Assembly: GCF_016612505.1 (NCBI RefSeq)
Contig: NZ_JAENRR010000007.1
Location: forward strand, 1-64,000
From: Carboxylicivirga marina
GTDB taxonomy: Bacteria; Bacteroidota; Bacteroidia; Bacteroidales; Marinilabiliaceae
Direction of reading: 5' to 3'
DNA: 64,000 nucleotides
The notes under the pieces were generated by a model that had not been told where the DNA came from, did not search any database, and saw only the letters and a program-made list of their open reading frames with translations. The first letter of the stretch is position 1. Each line of letters starts with the position of its first letter. This document shows positions 27,246 to 35,896 of the stretch, in pieces. A program made the translations under genes and the position numbers.

Positions 27246-27408
27246 ATTGAGTAGATTTTTTTTAAAATATTGCTTTAAAGTAACAATTAGTTCCTAACGA
27301 ACAAAGCAGCCCCTACGATTCATTATATAAAATCAAACGCTGATCACAATAGACTCATTCTCAACTAAAAAAATTCATCATAACATTTGGAATTCTAAAA
27401 AAACCATT

Positions 27409-27434
27409 TACATTTGTAGTGTACTATTTCACTA
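27409..27434 (+). promoter_or_regulatory. Promoter and candidate GntR operator of the ABC operon
   Basis: TACATTTG at 27409-27416 is an exact -7 box. Directly after it, TAGTGTACTATTTCACTA (27417-27434) is an inverted repeat with TAGTG/CACTA arms, spanning the predicted transcription start. A repressor here would block initiation, and a YtrA-type GntR gene lies in the same operon, so autoregulation is the simplest reading. Confidence 0.55.
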
Positions 27435-27454
27435 TAACAGTAAAACAACTCGTA

Positions 27455-28285
27455 ATGATAACAATCAATAACCTTAGTTTTGCTTATAAAAAACAAAAGC
27501 CACTCTTTAACGAACTCTCCCTAAATGAGAGAACCGGACAAATCATTGGTTTATTAGGTAAAAACGGTGCTGGCAAAACCACTTTACTTCAACTTATAAG
27601 CGGACTATTAACACCAAAATCTGGCCAGATTGATATAAACGGACTAAATCCGATTAATCATGCGCCCGTATTACTTGAGCAGATATACTTTGTGCCCGAA
27701 GAATTTATTATGCCTTCGGTAAAAATGCACAGCTATGTCAATGGTTATGCTTCTTTTTATCCTCGCTTCGACAAAGCCTTGTTTAACGAATTAATTAAGC
27801 AATTTGAGTTAGATGAGAATAAAAACCTGTCAAAAATGAGCCATGGCCAAAAGAAGAAATTCAGAATTGCCTTTGCCTTGGCCTCCAAATGCCAACTAAT
27901 AGTTCTCGACGAACCAACAAATGGCCTAGACATTCCTTCAAAAGCCATATTCCGCCAAATGGTAGCTGGCGCGCTAGAGGATGACCAAACTGTTATAATA
28001 TCAACTCACCAGGTAAAAGATGTTGAAACGCTTATTGACAAAATTTTATTGATTGACAATGGACAGATAATCTTTGATGAATCCATCATCAACCTGTCTG
28101 AGAGATACAACTTTAAAATAGTCAGTCATCTTCCGGAACATACATTATACAGCGAACTTAATCCAATGGGATACAAAGTACTTACCCCAAGTGATGGTGA
28201 AACATCCGAGGTAGATATCGAGCTATTATTTAATGCCATTAATGATGGTGTGAAGTTTAACAATGAAAAACCTAATCATGAATAA
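27455..28285 (+). CDS. ABC transporter ATP-binding protein
   Basis: A 276-residue ABC ATPase with Walker A GLLGKNGAGKTTLL, a signature region LSKMSHGQKKKFRIAFALA (MSHGQ in place of LSGGQ), Walker B LIVLDEPTNGLD and the H-loop ISTHQ. The first gene of a four-gene overlapping operon, it pairs with the ABC-2-like permease next to it. Start ATG 27455 (MITINNLSFAYK) is preferred to an upstream GTG at 27419 that falls inside the operator. YtrB-type exporters of this kind often respond to envelope or antimicrobial-peptide stress in other bacteria. Confidence 0.92.
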   Translation: MITINNLSFAYKKQKPLFNELSLNERTGQIIGLLGKNGAGKTTLLQLISGLLTPKSGQIDINGLNPINHAPVLLEQIYFVPEEFIMPSVKMHSYVNGYASFYPRFDKALFNELIKQFELDENKNLSKMSHGQKKKFRIAFALASKCQLIVLDEPTNGLDIPSKAIFRQMVAGALEDDQTVIISTHQVKDVETLIDKILLIDNGQIIFDESIINLSERYNFKIVSHLPEHTLYSELNPMGYKVLTPSDGETSEVDIELLFNAINDGVKFNNEKPNHE

Positions 28286-29054
28286 CATATTTAACATCAA
28301 TAGATTCGGAAAGCTGATTAAACAACAATACCAATTATCAGGTAAGAATTTAGTCTTAGCTTTGTCTTCAATTTTTATTGTTTACACCGCAATTTTGCTA
28401 TTATTTACATTTAACAATAGCTCTATCGAAACCCTTGAATGGCTCCCGTTTTTTATCATCCTTAATACGGTCATTGCACTACCCTTTGCAGCTTATGCTT
28501 TCCCGGCATTCAGAACCAAGGAAAAGACCTTTGACTACCTTCTTTTACCATGTTCAGTGGCTGAAAAGTTCACTTTGAATATAATTATCAGAATATTAGC
28601 CCCATGGATAGTTTTGCCAACTATTTTTTACATCAGCTCCCATTTAGCAAGCGAATTAGCCCAATGGCATAACCCGGCACTTAAAATTGAATCATTTAGC
28701 CTATCAACAATTTTAGGCCAAATAAATCATGATGATTTAAGGATCGCAATTCCAAGTATTATACTATCAGCACTTATACACCAATCTGTATTATTCGCTG
28801 GTGCAACAGTATTTAAAAAGCAACCTCTAATCAAAACACTTGTTGCTATTGGTATTGTTGCAAGTGTTATAATCTTTTATTTCTACATCATAATTGAATG
28901 GGCTGATATATATCAGAACGGAAAAATGCCTTGGTTTGCAATAATTGAAAACAAGGAATCAGCCATACACTGCCTACTAGGACTTGAAATAGTATTATTA
29001 ACCACCACTTGGGCCTATGCCTTTTTTAAAGTGAAAGAAAAAGAGATAGCATGA
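28263..29054 (+). CDS. ABC transporter permease
   Basis: A 263-residue integral membrane protein with about six TM helices (for example LVLALSSIFIVYTAILLLF, WLPFFIILNTVIALPFAAYAFP, LVAIGIVASVIIFYFYIII) and a cytoplasmic N-terminal helix. Its start overlaps the ATPase gene by 23 bases and its stop overlaps the GntR gene by 4 bases, so it is certainly in the operon. No substrate can be assigned. Confidence 0.85.
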   Translation: MKNLIMNNIFNINRFGKLIKQQYQLSGKNLVLALSSIFIVYTAILLLFTFNNSSIETLEWLPFFIILNTVIALPFAAYAFPAFRTKEKTFDYLLLPCSVAEKFTLNIIIRILAPWIVLPTIFYISSHLASELAQWHNPALKIESFSLSTILGQINHDDLRIAIPSIILSALIHQSVLFAGATVFKKQPLIKTLVAIGIVASVIIFYFYIIIEWADIYQNGKMPWFAIIENKESAIHCLLGLEIVLLTTTWAYAFFKVKEKEIA

Positions 29055-29431
29055 TGGAGTTTAAAAGCAACAAAGGCATCTTTCAACAGATAGCTGACAG
29101 CATATGTGAGCGCATTCTATTAGGAGAACTTGCACCAGAAGATAAAGTGCAATCAGTAAGACAACTAGCCTCTCAACTAGGCGTTAACCAAAATACAATT
29201 ATGAGAACTTTTTTAGAATTACAACATAGCAACATAGTAGAAAATCGAAGAGGCATAGGCTACTTTGTAACCAAGGATGCTCCTGATACAATTCGTGAGA
29301 TGCGCAAAGAGGAGTTTACCAAAGATATACTTCCTGGTTTCTTACAACAAGTTAAATTATTGCGCATTACAAAAACTGAACTGGAGCCATTATTTAACCA
29401 ATTAAAAGAGAATGAAGATGAAAACAAGTAA
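29051..29431 (+). CDS. GntR-family regulator, YtrA type
   Basis: A 126-residue transcription factor with an N-terminal winged helix-turn-helix (IFQQIADSICERILLGELAPEDKVQSVRQLASQLGVNQNTIMRTFLELQ) and only a short C-terminal helical extension, the YtrA subfamily layout. These dimers usually repress adjacent ABC exporter genes until induced. The gene is third in the operon (ATGA overlap with the permease stop) and the likely operator is at 27417-27434. Confidence 0.93.
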   Translation: MMEFKSNKGIFQQIADSICERILLGELAPEDKVQSVRQLASQLGVNQNTIMRTFLELQHSNIVENRRGIGYFVTKDAPDTIREMRKEEFTKDILPGFLQQVKLLRITKTELEPLFNQLKENEDENK

Positions 29432-30080
29432 AATTATTTTAATAGCTTTTCTATCGGTTATTTGTCTTGGGTTACTCTCTTTTTTAATAACAATTAATAA
29501 TAAAAAGTACAAAGGGAACTCTATCCAGAGCAAAACAAAAACAGAAAAACTGCCTGATTTTAGCATTGTTAAAGTTATAAATGGAGCAAGCGTTCGCATA
29601 CAATCTAGTAACACAAACAAAGTAAAATATTCATACAGTGCAGACTCACTGAACAATCCAATCTTTCATATAAAAGGTGACACGCTCATAGTAGAACCTT
29701 CACAATTGGATAAACACAACATTGAATGCACTTTTGAAACAAACAATATTACTGAGATCATTAACAAAGGCGGAACAATTACGCTTGATTTAACGCAAGA
29801 TAGTATCAAGATCTGCAATCAAAATAATGGACGCTGTTTTTTAAATCGAAAAAGCTCAGTAAAAAACATCCAGCTTAAATCAATTGAAAAATCAAGCACC
29901 ACTATTTCAGCCGATAACATCTACCAACTCATCATGGACGTTAACAATTCGAATGTGATAGTCAATAAAGACATCCAAAGCATTACACTTAGTGCCAACA
30001 ACAACTCCAGAGTAACGCTACAGTCTGTGAAATCGTTGGTGGTAGAATGTGACACTACATCAAAATTTAATGTATATTGA
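29412..30080 (+). CDS. Membrane-anchored beta-solenoid (DUF2807-like) protein
   Basis: A 222-residue protein with one N-terminal TM/signal anchor (KIILIAFLSVICLGLLSFLI) and an extracytoplasmic region of short hydrophobic-polar strands (FSIVKVINGASVRIQ, IQSITLSANNNSRVTL), resembling the head GIN/DUF2807 fold. It overlaps the end of the GntR gene by 20 bases and belongs to the ABC/GntR operon. The family assignment is tentative. Confidence 0.65.
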   Translation: MKMKTSKIILIAFLSVICLGLLSFLITINNKKYKGNSIQSKTKTEKLPDFSIVKVINGASVRIQSSNTNKVKYSYSADSLNNPIFHIKGDTLIVEPSQLDKHNIECTFETNNITEIINKGGTITLDLTQDSIKICNQNNGRCFLNRKSSVKNIQLKSIEKSSTTISADNIYQLIMDVNNSNVIVNKDIQSITLSANNNSRVTLQSVKSLVVECDTTSKFNVY

Positions 30081-30113
30081 TACTTTGGTTGCTTAAAAAG
30101 CCTCGGTCTATTA

Positions 30114-30767
30114 ATGTACATTAATTTACATACTCATCATCCCAGCGAAAGCATGCATGTTAAAGAGATAATTAACATGCATGCTTCGTTATATCCTGAA
30201 AGTACCAATCTAAATCAATTTCACTCAATCGGAATTCACCCCTGGGATATTAAGGATGACCATTCGATTCATGTACTTGAAAAATGGGCTCAACACCCAA
30301 AAGTATTAGCCATTGGCGAGTGCGGATTAGATAAGTCCAAAGGACCGGATTTAACTATTCAGCAAGAGGTTTTCATACAACACATAAAGCTATCGGAGAA
30401 ACTAAAACTTCCAATTATCATACATTGTGTCAAAGCCTACTCCGAAATTATTAAACTACGCAAAGACCTACGCCCGAAACAAGCATGGATATTTCATGGA
30501 TTTAATGCCTCCAGGGAAACCATGGAACAAGCTCTAAGGCAAGGTTTTTACTTCTCATTAGGCAAAGCATTATTAAAAAGCAATTCAAAAGCCAGCCAAT
30601 CCTTACTATTTATTCCTCATAATAGACTATTTTTGGAAACCGATGATGATCCTCAGCTAAGCATCATCTCCATTTATGAAAAAGCATCAGAATTATTAAA
30701 GCTTGAAACACCTCAATTAAAGAAGGTTATTCAAGATAATTTTAAGCGCTTATTCAATGTCAATTGA
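30114..30767 (+). CDS. TatD-family metal-dependent hydrolase
   Basis: A 217-residue TIM-barrel hydrolase. Metal ligands follow the TatD pattern: HTHHP near the N-terminus (HxH), GECGLDK (Glu), HCVKAY and HGFNA (His), and ETDDDP (Asp). TatD relatives are DNases or exonucleases, but no activity can be inferred for this protein. It ends 11 bases into the TSUP gene, so the two are coupled. Nothing nearby supports a Qat or other anti-phage role. Confidence 0.88.
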   Translation: MYINLHTHHPSESMHVKEIINMHASLYPESTNLNQFHSIGIHPWDIKDDHSIHVLEKWAQHPKVLAIGECGLDKSKGPDLTIQQEVFIQHIKLSEKLKLPIIIHCVKAYSEIIKLRKDLRPKQAWIFHGFNASRETMEQALRQGFYFSLGKALLKSNSKASQSLLFIPHNRLFLETDDDPQLSIISIYEKASELLKLETPQLKKVIQDNFKRLFNVN

Positions 30768-31521
30768 AAACTTTATCAATCCTCTAAATACCGACTGGAC
30801 AACATGGACCATCACCGTTGTTTGCGCCTTTTGCGTTGGCGTTTCTAAAAGCGGATTAAAAGGCATGGCCATGTTTGTCATTCCTCTTTTAGCTCATTTA
30901 TATGGAGGAAAGGCATCCGTTGGAATTCTGCTTCCTTTTCTATTAATGGGCGATTTAATGGCTGTACGATTTTATTATAAAAGCGGGAAAATTAAACTTA
31001 TAATAAAGCTTCTTCCATGGGCTTTTATTGGCATTATTATAGCTGTTTTTGTTGGTAAAAACATAAATGATGCACAGTTTAAACAAACGATGGGCATTGC
31101 CATTCTTATTTGCCTTGCCTTATTGCTATACAACGAACTTAAAAGCAAACGAAATGTTTCAGATTCAAAGTTTTTTAGCAGCTCTCTTGGTGTTATGGGT
31201 GGCTTTGCAACAATGATTGGTAATGCGGCAGGCCCTATTTTCAACCTATATTTGTTATCAATACGCTTGCCTAAAGAAACCTATATTGGAACAGGGGCGT
31301 GGTTTTATTTGATTTTAAATTCGAGCAAAATACCTTTACACATAATTAGCTGGCAAACTATCAACTGGCAAACCATTCATCTTAATCTGCTTTTATTTCC
31401 GGTACTTGTATCCGGTGCCTTTGTTGGTAAAAAAATAGTAAGTTATATTCCTGAGAAACCTTATCGTTATCTCATCTTCACTATCATATTGTTATCAGCT
31501 ATCCTGCTGTTTATCAAATAG
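30757..31521 (+). CDS. TSUP (TauE/SafE) family transporter
   Basis: A 254-residue membrane protein with about eight TM helices. The TSUP signature is split between the two halves (GVSKSGLKGMAMFVIPLLAH, GNAAGPIFNLYLLSIRLPK). Family members export sulfite, sulfonates or sulfolactate, or have unknown substrates. Coupled to the TatD-like gene by an 11-base overlap, an arrangement that gives no substrate hint. The next gene, ilvE, is 110 bases away and probably separate. Confidence 0.88.
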   Translation: MSIENFINPLNTDWTTWTITVVCAFCVGVSKSGLKGMAMFVIPLLAHLYGGKASVGILLPFLLMGDLMAVRFYYKSGKIKLIIKLLPWAFIGIIIAVFVGKNINDAQFKQTMGIAILICLALLLYNELKSKRNVSDSKFFSSSLGVMGGFATMIGNAAGPIFNLYLLSIRLPKETYIGTGAWFYLILNSSKIPLHIISWQTINWQTIHLNLLLFPVLVSGAFVGKKIVSYIPEKPYRYLIFTIILLSAILLFIK

Positions 31522-31631
31522 CCAGCTGCAAAATACCTTAACGAGATGCTTTTTGTCATTTAAATTATAAGTTGATTATTGTACCTTTACCACCAGATAT
31601 AGAAAAATTACACTAGTTAAATCATATTGAA

Positions 31632-32651
31632 ATGAACGATATCAATTGGAGCGATTTGTCTTTCAGCTACATGAAGACAGACTACAACGTTAGATGTTAT
31701 TACCGCGATGGCAAATGGGGTGAGCTTGAAGTTCATTCGTCTGATCAGGTAAGTATCCACATGGCTGCTACAGGTTTACACTATGGTCAGGAAGCTTTTG
31801 AAGGATTAAAGGCATTCAAAGGTCAGGATGGAAAAACACGCCTTTTCCGCATTGAAGAAAATGCAAAACGCATGTACAATTCCGCTGTTGGTACTATGAT
31901 GGCTGAAATCCCTGAAGACATCTTCGTTAATGCTGTTTTAAAAGCTGTTGAGTTAAACAAACGTTTTGTTCCTCCATATGAATCAGGTGCCTCTTTATAC
32001 ATTCGCCCACTGTTAGTTGGTACTGGTGCAAAAATAGGAGTTGCTCCTACCGATGAGTATTTATTCATGGTATTTGTAATGCCTGTTGGACCGTATTTCA
32101 AAGAAGGATTCAAACCAACCAACATGATGATTTCTCGTAAATATGACCGTGCCGCTCCATTAGGAACCGGAAACATCAAAGTAGGTGGAAACTATGCTGC
32201 CAGCTTACGTGCAGGCTACGAAGCTCACGAAAAAGGTTATTCAGCAGTACTATTTCTTGATAGTAAAGAAAAGAAATACATCGATGAGTGCGGACCTGCC
32301 AATTTCTTTGGTATTAAAGATAATACTTACGTTACTCCAAAGTCAGATTCGATTCTACCATCCATTACCAATATGAGCCTTTGCCAATTGGCCGAAGACA
32401 TGGGCATGACTGTTGAACGTCGCCCAATACCATATGACGAACTAAGCACATTTGCTGAAGCCGGAGCTTGCGGAACAGCTGCAGTTATCAGCCCTATTGG
32501 TCAGATTGATGATGTTGAAGATAGTAACTCATTTGTATTTAGCAAAGACGGCAAACCAGGTGAGGTTTCAGAAAAGCTATACAATAAACTTAGAGCCATT
32601 CAATATGGTGATGAGCCTGATACTCATGGTTGGGTAACTATAGTTGAGTAA
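31632..32651 (+). CDS. ilvE: Branched-chain amino acid aminotransferase
   Basis: A 339-residue fold-type IV PLP enzyme converting branched-chain 2-keto acids and glutamate to valine, leucine and isoleucine. It has HYGQEAFEGLKAF near residue 50, the PLP-lysine region GTGNIKVGGNYAAS (Lys near 180) and DECGPANFFGI. Length is normal for the Bacteroidota BCAT II form. A terminator follows at 32670-32702. A -7-like box TACCTTTA is visible near 31576, one base off the consensus. Confidence 0.95.
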   Translation: MNDINWSDLSFSYMKTDYNVRCYYRDGKWGELEVHSSDQVSIHMAATGLHYGQEAFEGLKAFKGQDGKTRLFRIEENAKRMYNSAVGTMMAEIPEDIFVNAVLKAVELNKRFVPPYESGASLYIRPLLVGTGAKIGVAPTDEYLFMVFVMPVGPYFKEGFKPTNMMISRKYDRAAPLGTGNIKVGGNYAASLRAGYEAHEKGYSAVLFLDSKEKKYIDECGPANFFGIKDNTYVTPKSDSILPSITNMSLCQLAEDMGMTVERRPIPYDELSTFAEAGACGTAAVISPIGQIDDVEDSNSFVFSKDGKPGEVSEKLYNKLRAIQYGDEPDTHGWVTIVE

Positions 32652-32669
32652 TTTTAACTATCACGATAT

Positions 32670-32702
32670 AAAACCGCAGCTCGATAGTTGCGGTTTTTTT
32701 TT
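32670..32702 (+). terminator. Terminator of ilvE
   Basis: AAAACCGCA (32670-32678) and TGCGGTTTT (32689-32697) form a 9-bp stem followed by a run of T. Confidence 0.92.
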
Positions 32703-32740
32703 GTGCTCGATTTCTAAACACAAACTTCAGATAATCTGTT

Positions 32741-32748
32741 TACCTTTG
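32741..32748 (+). promoter_or_regulatory. -7 promoter box for the DAHP synthase gene
   Basis: TACCTTTG, an exact TAnnTTTG match, ends 17 bases before the ATG at 32766. Confidence 0.55.
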
Positions 32749-32765
32749 AGCAACATTATACAACC

Positions 32766-33815
32766 ATGACAGACTTAAGAATAGAAAACCTCAATATAAT
32801 TGCTGAAGAGACAATTATCACACCTGATGAATTAAAAAAGCAATTCCCATTATCAGATGTCGCCACTAAAACTGTTTTAGATGGCCAAAACGCTGTTAAA
32901 CGGATTCTCCATAAAAAAGACAAACGCTTACTGGTTGTGGTCGGACCATGCTCTATCCATGATATTGATGCTGCCAAAGCTTATGCCCAAAAGTTAAAGA
33001 AATTGGCCAACGAAGTAAGCGATACAATTTATTTAGTCATGCGTGTGTATTTTGAAAAGCCACGAACAACTGTTGGCTGGCAAGGCTTAATCAATGATCC
33101 ATACTTAGATGATTCCTGCAAAGTCGAAGACGGTCTAAAATTGGCTCGCGAGTTATTGCTGCACGTGGCCGAATTAGGATTACCTGCTGCCGGCGAGGCT
33201 TTAGACATTGTGACACCCCAATACATTCAGGATTTATTTTCCTGGACAGCAATCGGCGCCCGAACAACCGAATCGCAAAGCCACCGCAACATGGCCAGTG
33301 GATTATCTTCCGTTGTTGGCTTTAAAAACGGCACAAAAGGAAGCATCGATATTGCAATCAATGCGCGTGCTTCTGTTGCTGCTCCTCATAACTTCGTTAG
33401 CATTAATCCTGAAGGAAAAGTAGCCGTTGTTAAAACCAAAGGAAACCCAAATTCACACATTATTCTTCGGGGAGGAAAAGAGCCTAATTACTCATCAAAA
33501 CATATTGCTGAATACGAGGCAGATCTACGAAAATCGGGCCTTGAACCAAGAATCATGATCGATTGCAGCCACGCCAACAGCGCTAAAAAAGCAGCCAATC
33601 AATCTCTTGTTTTAGATGATTTGGCCCAACAAATTTCAGAAGGAAACGAATCGATTATGGGCGTGATGATTGAAAGCAATTTAGAATTTGGCTGTCAGAA
33701 ACTTACAAGCGACACTTCAAGTCTTAAATATGGCGTTTCTATTACCGATGAATGCATTGGCTGGGATGAGACAGAAAAACTATTGAGAGAACTTCGAGAG
33801 AAATTAAAAGCCTAA
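32766..33815 (+). CDS. 3-deoxy-7-phosphoheptulonate (DAHP) synthase, class I
   Basis: A 349-residue enzyme joining erythrose 4-phosphate and phosphoenolpyruvate at the start of the shikimate pathway. It belongs to the AroF/G/H type: VVGPCSIHDIDAA, RVYFEKPRTTVGWQGLINDP, GARTTESQSHRNMASGLS and the metal region MIDCSHANSAK are all present. Which effector (Tyr, Phe or Trp) regulates it cannot be read, so no paralogue symbol is given. It is convergent with a glycosyltransferase gene and overlaps it by 4 bases. Confidence 0.95.
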   Translation: MTDLRIENLNIIAEETIITPDELKKQFPLSDVATKTVLDGQNAVKRILHKKDKRLLVVVGPCSIHDIDAAKAYAQKLKKLANEVSDTIYLVMRVYFEKPRTTVGWQGLINDPYLDDSCKVEDGLKLARELLLHVAELGLPAAGEALDIVTPQYIQDLFSWTAIGARTTESQSHRNMASGLSSVVGFKNGTKGSIDIAINARASVAAPHNFVSINPEGKVAVVKTKGNPNSHIILRGGKEPNYSSKHIAEYEADLRKSGLEPRIMIDCSHANSAKKAANQSLVLDDLAQQISEGNESIMGVMIESNLEFGCQKLTSDTSSLKYGVSITDECIGWDETEKLLRELREKLKA

Positions 33816-34564
33816 AATCGTTTATTTTTTAGCACATAAGACACAAATCGCAATCCAATTGGCACATGCTTTATTATTGTAGGAAATAAGCCAAAATAAC
33901 GACGCATTATATCAAATCGCTCCCTTAGCCCCGGAATGATGTTTTGCTTGGTTAATCCACCATCTAAAAAGCGTGAAAGCGTTTGATTCGTATTGTGAAT
34001 CAATTGAGCTTCCATTAGAGCTTGCAAACACCATTCAAAATCTGCCGAGAAACGGTATTTCGTATTATATAGCTTCGCTATTTTTGTTGACACCAATATC
34101 GATTGATGACTAACTAACATACCGTTTTTAAAATCCTTCCAGCTTAGGTCTTTCGGTGGTTGCAGGCGCCTGCCTCCTATTTCATGACCTTCAGAGTCAA
34201 TCATCACAGTATCGCCATATATTACATCAGGCCAATTATCGTTAAAGCCATTCACCATGTGCTCAATACTCATCCGGTTGTAAATCTCATCACCCGAATT
34301 TATAAACCACACATAATCGCCACTTGCCATTTTAAGCCCCTTATTCATGGCATCATACAAACCATTATCAGGTTCGCTAATCCACTTTGATACTGAAGCT
34401 TCATTATCTTTAATTAAATTAATGGTTCCATCACTTGAAGCACCATCAATAATAATATATTCAATAGCAGAGTAGGATTGATTTGCTATACTATCAATTG
34501 TTTTTTGAAGAGTTTCAATACCATTATAAACAATTGTAACAATGGACATAACAGGCATCTTCAT
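33812..34564 (-). CDS. Family 2 glycosyltransferase
   Basis: A 250-residue GT-A fold glycosyltransferase. The N-terminal nucleotide-sugar domain has SIVTIVYNG and EYIIIDGASSDGT, the donor-binding DxD-like GDEIYN region (VWFINSGDE) and the acceptor side EPDNGLYDAMNKGL. It resembles WcaA-type transferases of surface polysaccharide synthesis. It follows the GT4 gene by 6 bases on the same strand, so the two form a short operon. No flippase, polymerase or sugar-nucleotide genes are adjacent. Confidence 0.92.
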   Translation of the reverse strand: MKMPVMSIVTIVYNGIETLQKTIDSIANQSYSAIEYIIIDGASSDGTINLIKDNEASVSKWISEPDNGLYDAMNKGLKMASGDYVWFINSGDEIYNRMSIEHMVNGFNDNWPDVIYGDTVMIDSEGHEIGGRRLQPPKDLSWKDFKNGMLVSHQSILVSTKIAKLYNTKYRFSADFEWCLQALMEAQLIHNTNQTLSRFLDGGLTKQNIIPGLRERFDIMRRYFGLFPTIIKHVPIGLRFVSYVLKNKRF

Positions 34565-34570
34565 AAATTA

Positions 34571-35833
34571 CTACTTTAAAAGTGATTCATAAACAGCTTT
34601 GTACTGATTAGCCACCACTTCTTCAGAGTAACAATCAATAGCTTTTTGACGCGCATTTTTACTCAATTGCTCCAGATTACTTACAAATAAAGTTTCATAA
34701 ATACCTGTGGCCAAACTCAATGAATTCTTGACTTCCGCAAGGTAACCTGATTCTTTGTGAGTTATCATTTCCGGCACACCGCCAATACTAAACCCAACGA
34801 TAGGTGTACCACAAGCCAATGACTCCATAACGGTATTGGGTAAATTATCCTGCAGCGATGGTAACACATAATTATCTGCTGCACTGTATAAATCCACTAA
34901 CACATCAGGATCGGAAACAAACTTAAATGAATTGGTTTTAAACGGAAACAGCTTCTGTGTTTCTGCATTCATCTTACCAAAAACCACCAACTCGGTATTA
35001 TCTTTAACAACAGGGAAATTCTCAGCTAAAATATTTAATGCCTCAATAAAATAACGCATTCCTTTTCGCGGATCATTGACATTAGCCGCACCAAATAATA
35101 CCAAGCGCTTATCCTCAGGCAAGCCCAAGCGTTTTCGAGCTTCTTGCTTATTACGAGGTTCGTAAAAACCGGTATCTATTGGATTTGGAATATTATAAAA
35201 ATCTTTCCGTCGCAATAATTTACTTTCCTGAGATAGTGTACGTAACCACTTACTACATGCAACGATACTTAAAGGTGATTCGTTATATATTTTTCGCTTT
35301 TGAGCAAATATCCTGGCCGATAAATCCTTCTTGCCAGATTTACGTAAAAATGGGCAATACGAACAAAACTCCAAAAACTCTAAACAAGTACCTGCATAAT
35401 GGCAACCGCCTGTAAAACTCCACATATCATGTTGAGTCCAAACAATGGGCTTGCCGCATTTTAAGAGTTTACCTAAGGTTTCAATTGACAAAAAACCCTG
35501 ATTTATCCAGTGCAAGTGAATAATATCGGCCTCTAGTACCAACGGATGTTGTGTAATATCAATACCTGTATTAGCTGGTGAAAAGGCAAAGCGAACTGAA
35601 GCATTTCGCTCATAAGGTAAGAATGTAAGACGTTCCCATGCAAAGCGAGCGAATGCTTTTTTTCGAAACAAATAACTGTTATCCACAGGATAAACACCTT
35701 CCTCATTGCTATGTAAATCCTGTACCAGAAGCTTTGATTCAACACCATTACGGCGCAATGCCCTGTTTAATCGGTTTGCCGCCACTGCAGCACCACCGCC
35801 TGCATCAGTTTTATTGATCTGTAGGATTTTCAA
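34571..35833 (-). CDS. Family 4 glycosyltransferase
   Basis: A 420-residue GT-B fold glycosyltransferase. It has the N-terminal GGGAAVAANRL, the C-terminal donor domain around VLFGAANVNDPRKGMRYFIEAL and the signature EX7E region SLACGTPIVGFSIGGVPEMI. A cysteine-rich insert (CHYAGTCLEF...CSYCPFLRKSGKKD) is typical of a Bacteroidota GT4 subgroup. It is first in a two-gene operon with the GT2 gene and presumably acts on a cell-surface glycan. Confidence 0.92.
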   Translation of the reverse strand: MKILQINKTDAGGGAAVAANRLNRALRRNGVESKLLVQDLHSNEEGVYPVDNSYLFRKKAFARFAWERLTFLPYERNASVRFAFSPANTGIDITQHPLVLEADIIHLHWINQGFLSIETLGKLLKCGKPIVWTQHDMWSFTGGCHYAGTCLEFLEFCSYCPFLRKSGKKDLSARIFAQKRKIYNESPLSIVACSKWLRTLSQESKLLRRKDFYNIPNPIDTGFYEPRNKQEARKRLGLPEDKRLVLFGAANVNDPRKGMRYFIEALNILAENFPVVKDNTELVVFGKMNAETQKLFPFKTNSFKFVSDPDVLVDLYSAADNYVLPSLQDNLPNTVMESLACGTPIVGFSIGGVPEMITHKESGYLAEVKNSLSLATGIYETLFVSNLEQLSKNARQKAIDCYSEEVVANQYKAVYESLLK

Positions 35834-35896
35834 TTTAGCTTCGAGATTTGTCCAGCTATAAAAGTAATCATTCTGTTAAAATTGCCAAGGCATTGA

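Noticed and set aside
30114-30767. TatD-like gene as part of a Qat or other anti-phage system
   Set aside because: It adjoins only a TSUP transporter and a metabolic gene; no QatA, QatB or QatC-type gene is present.
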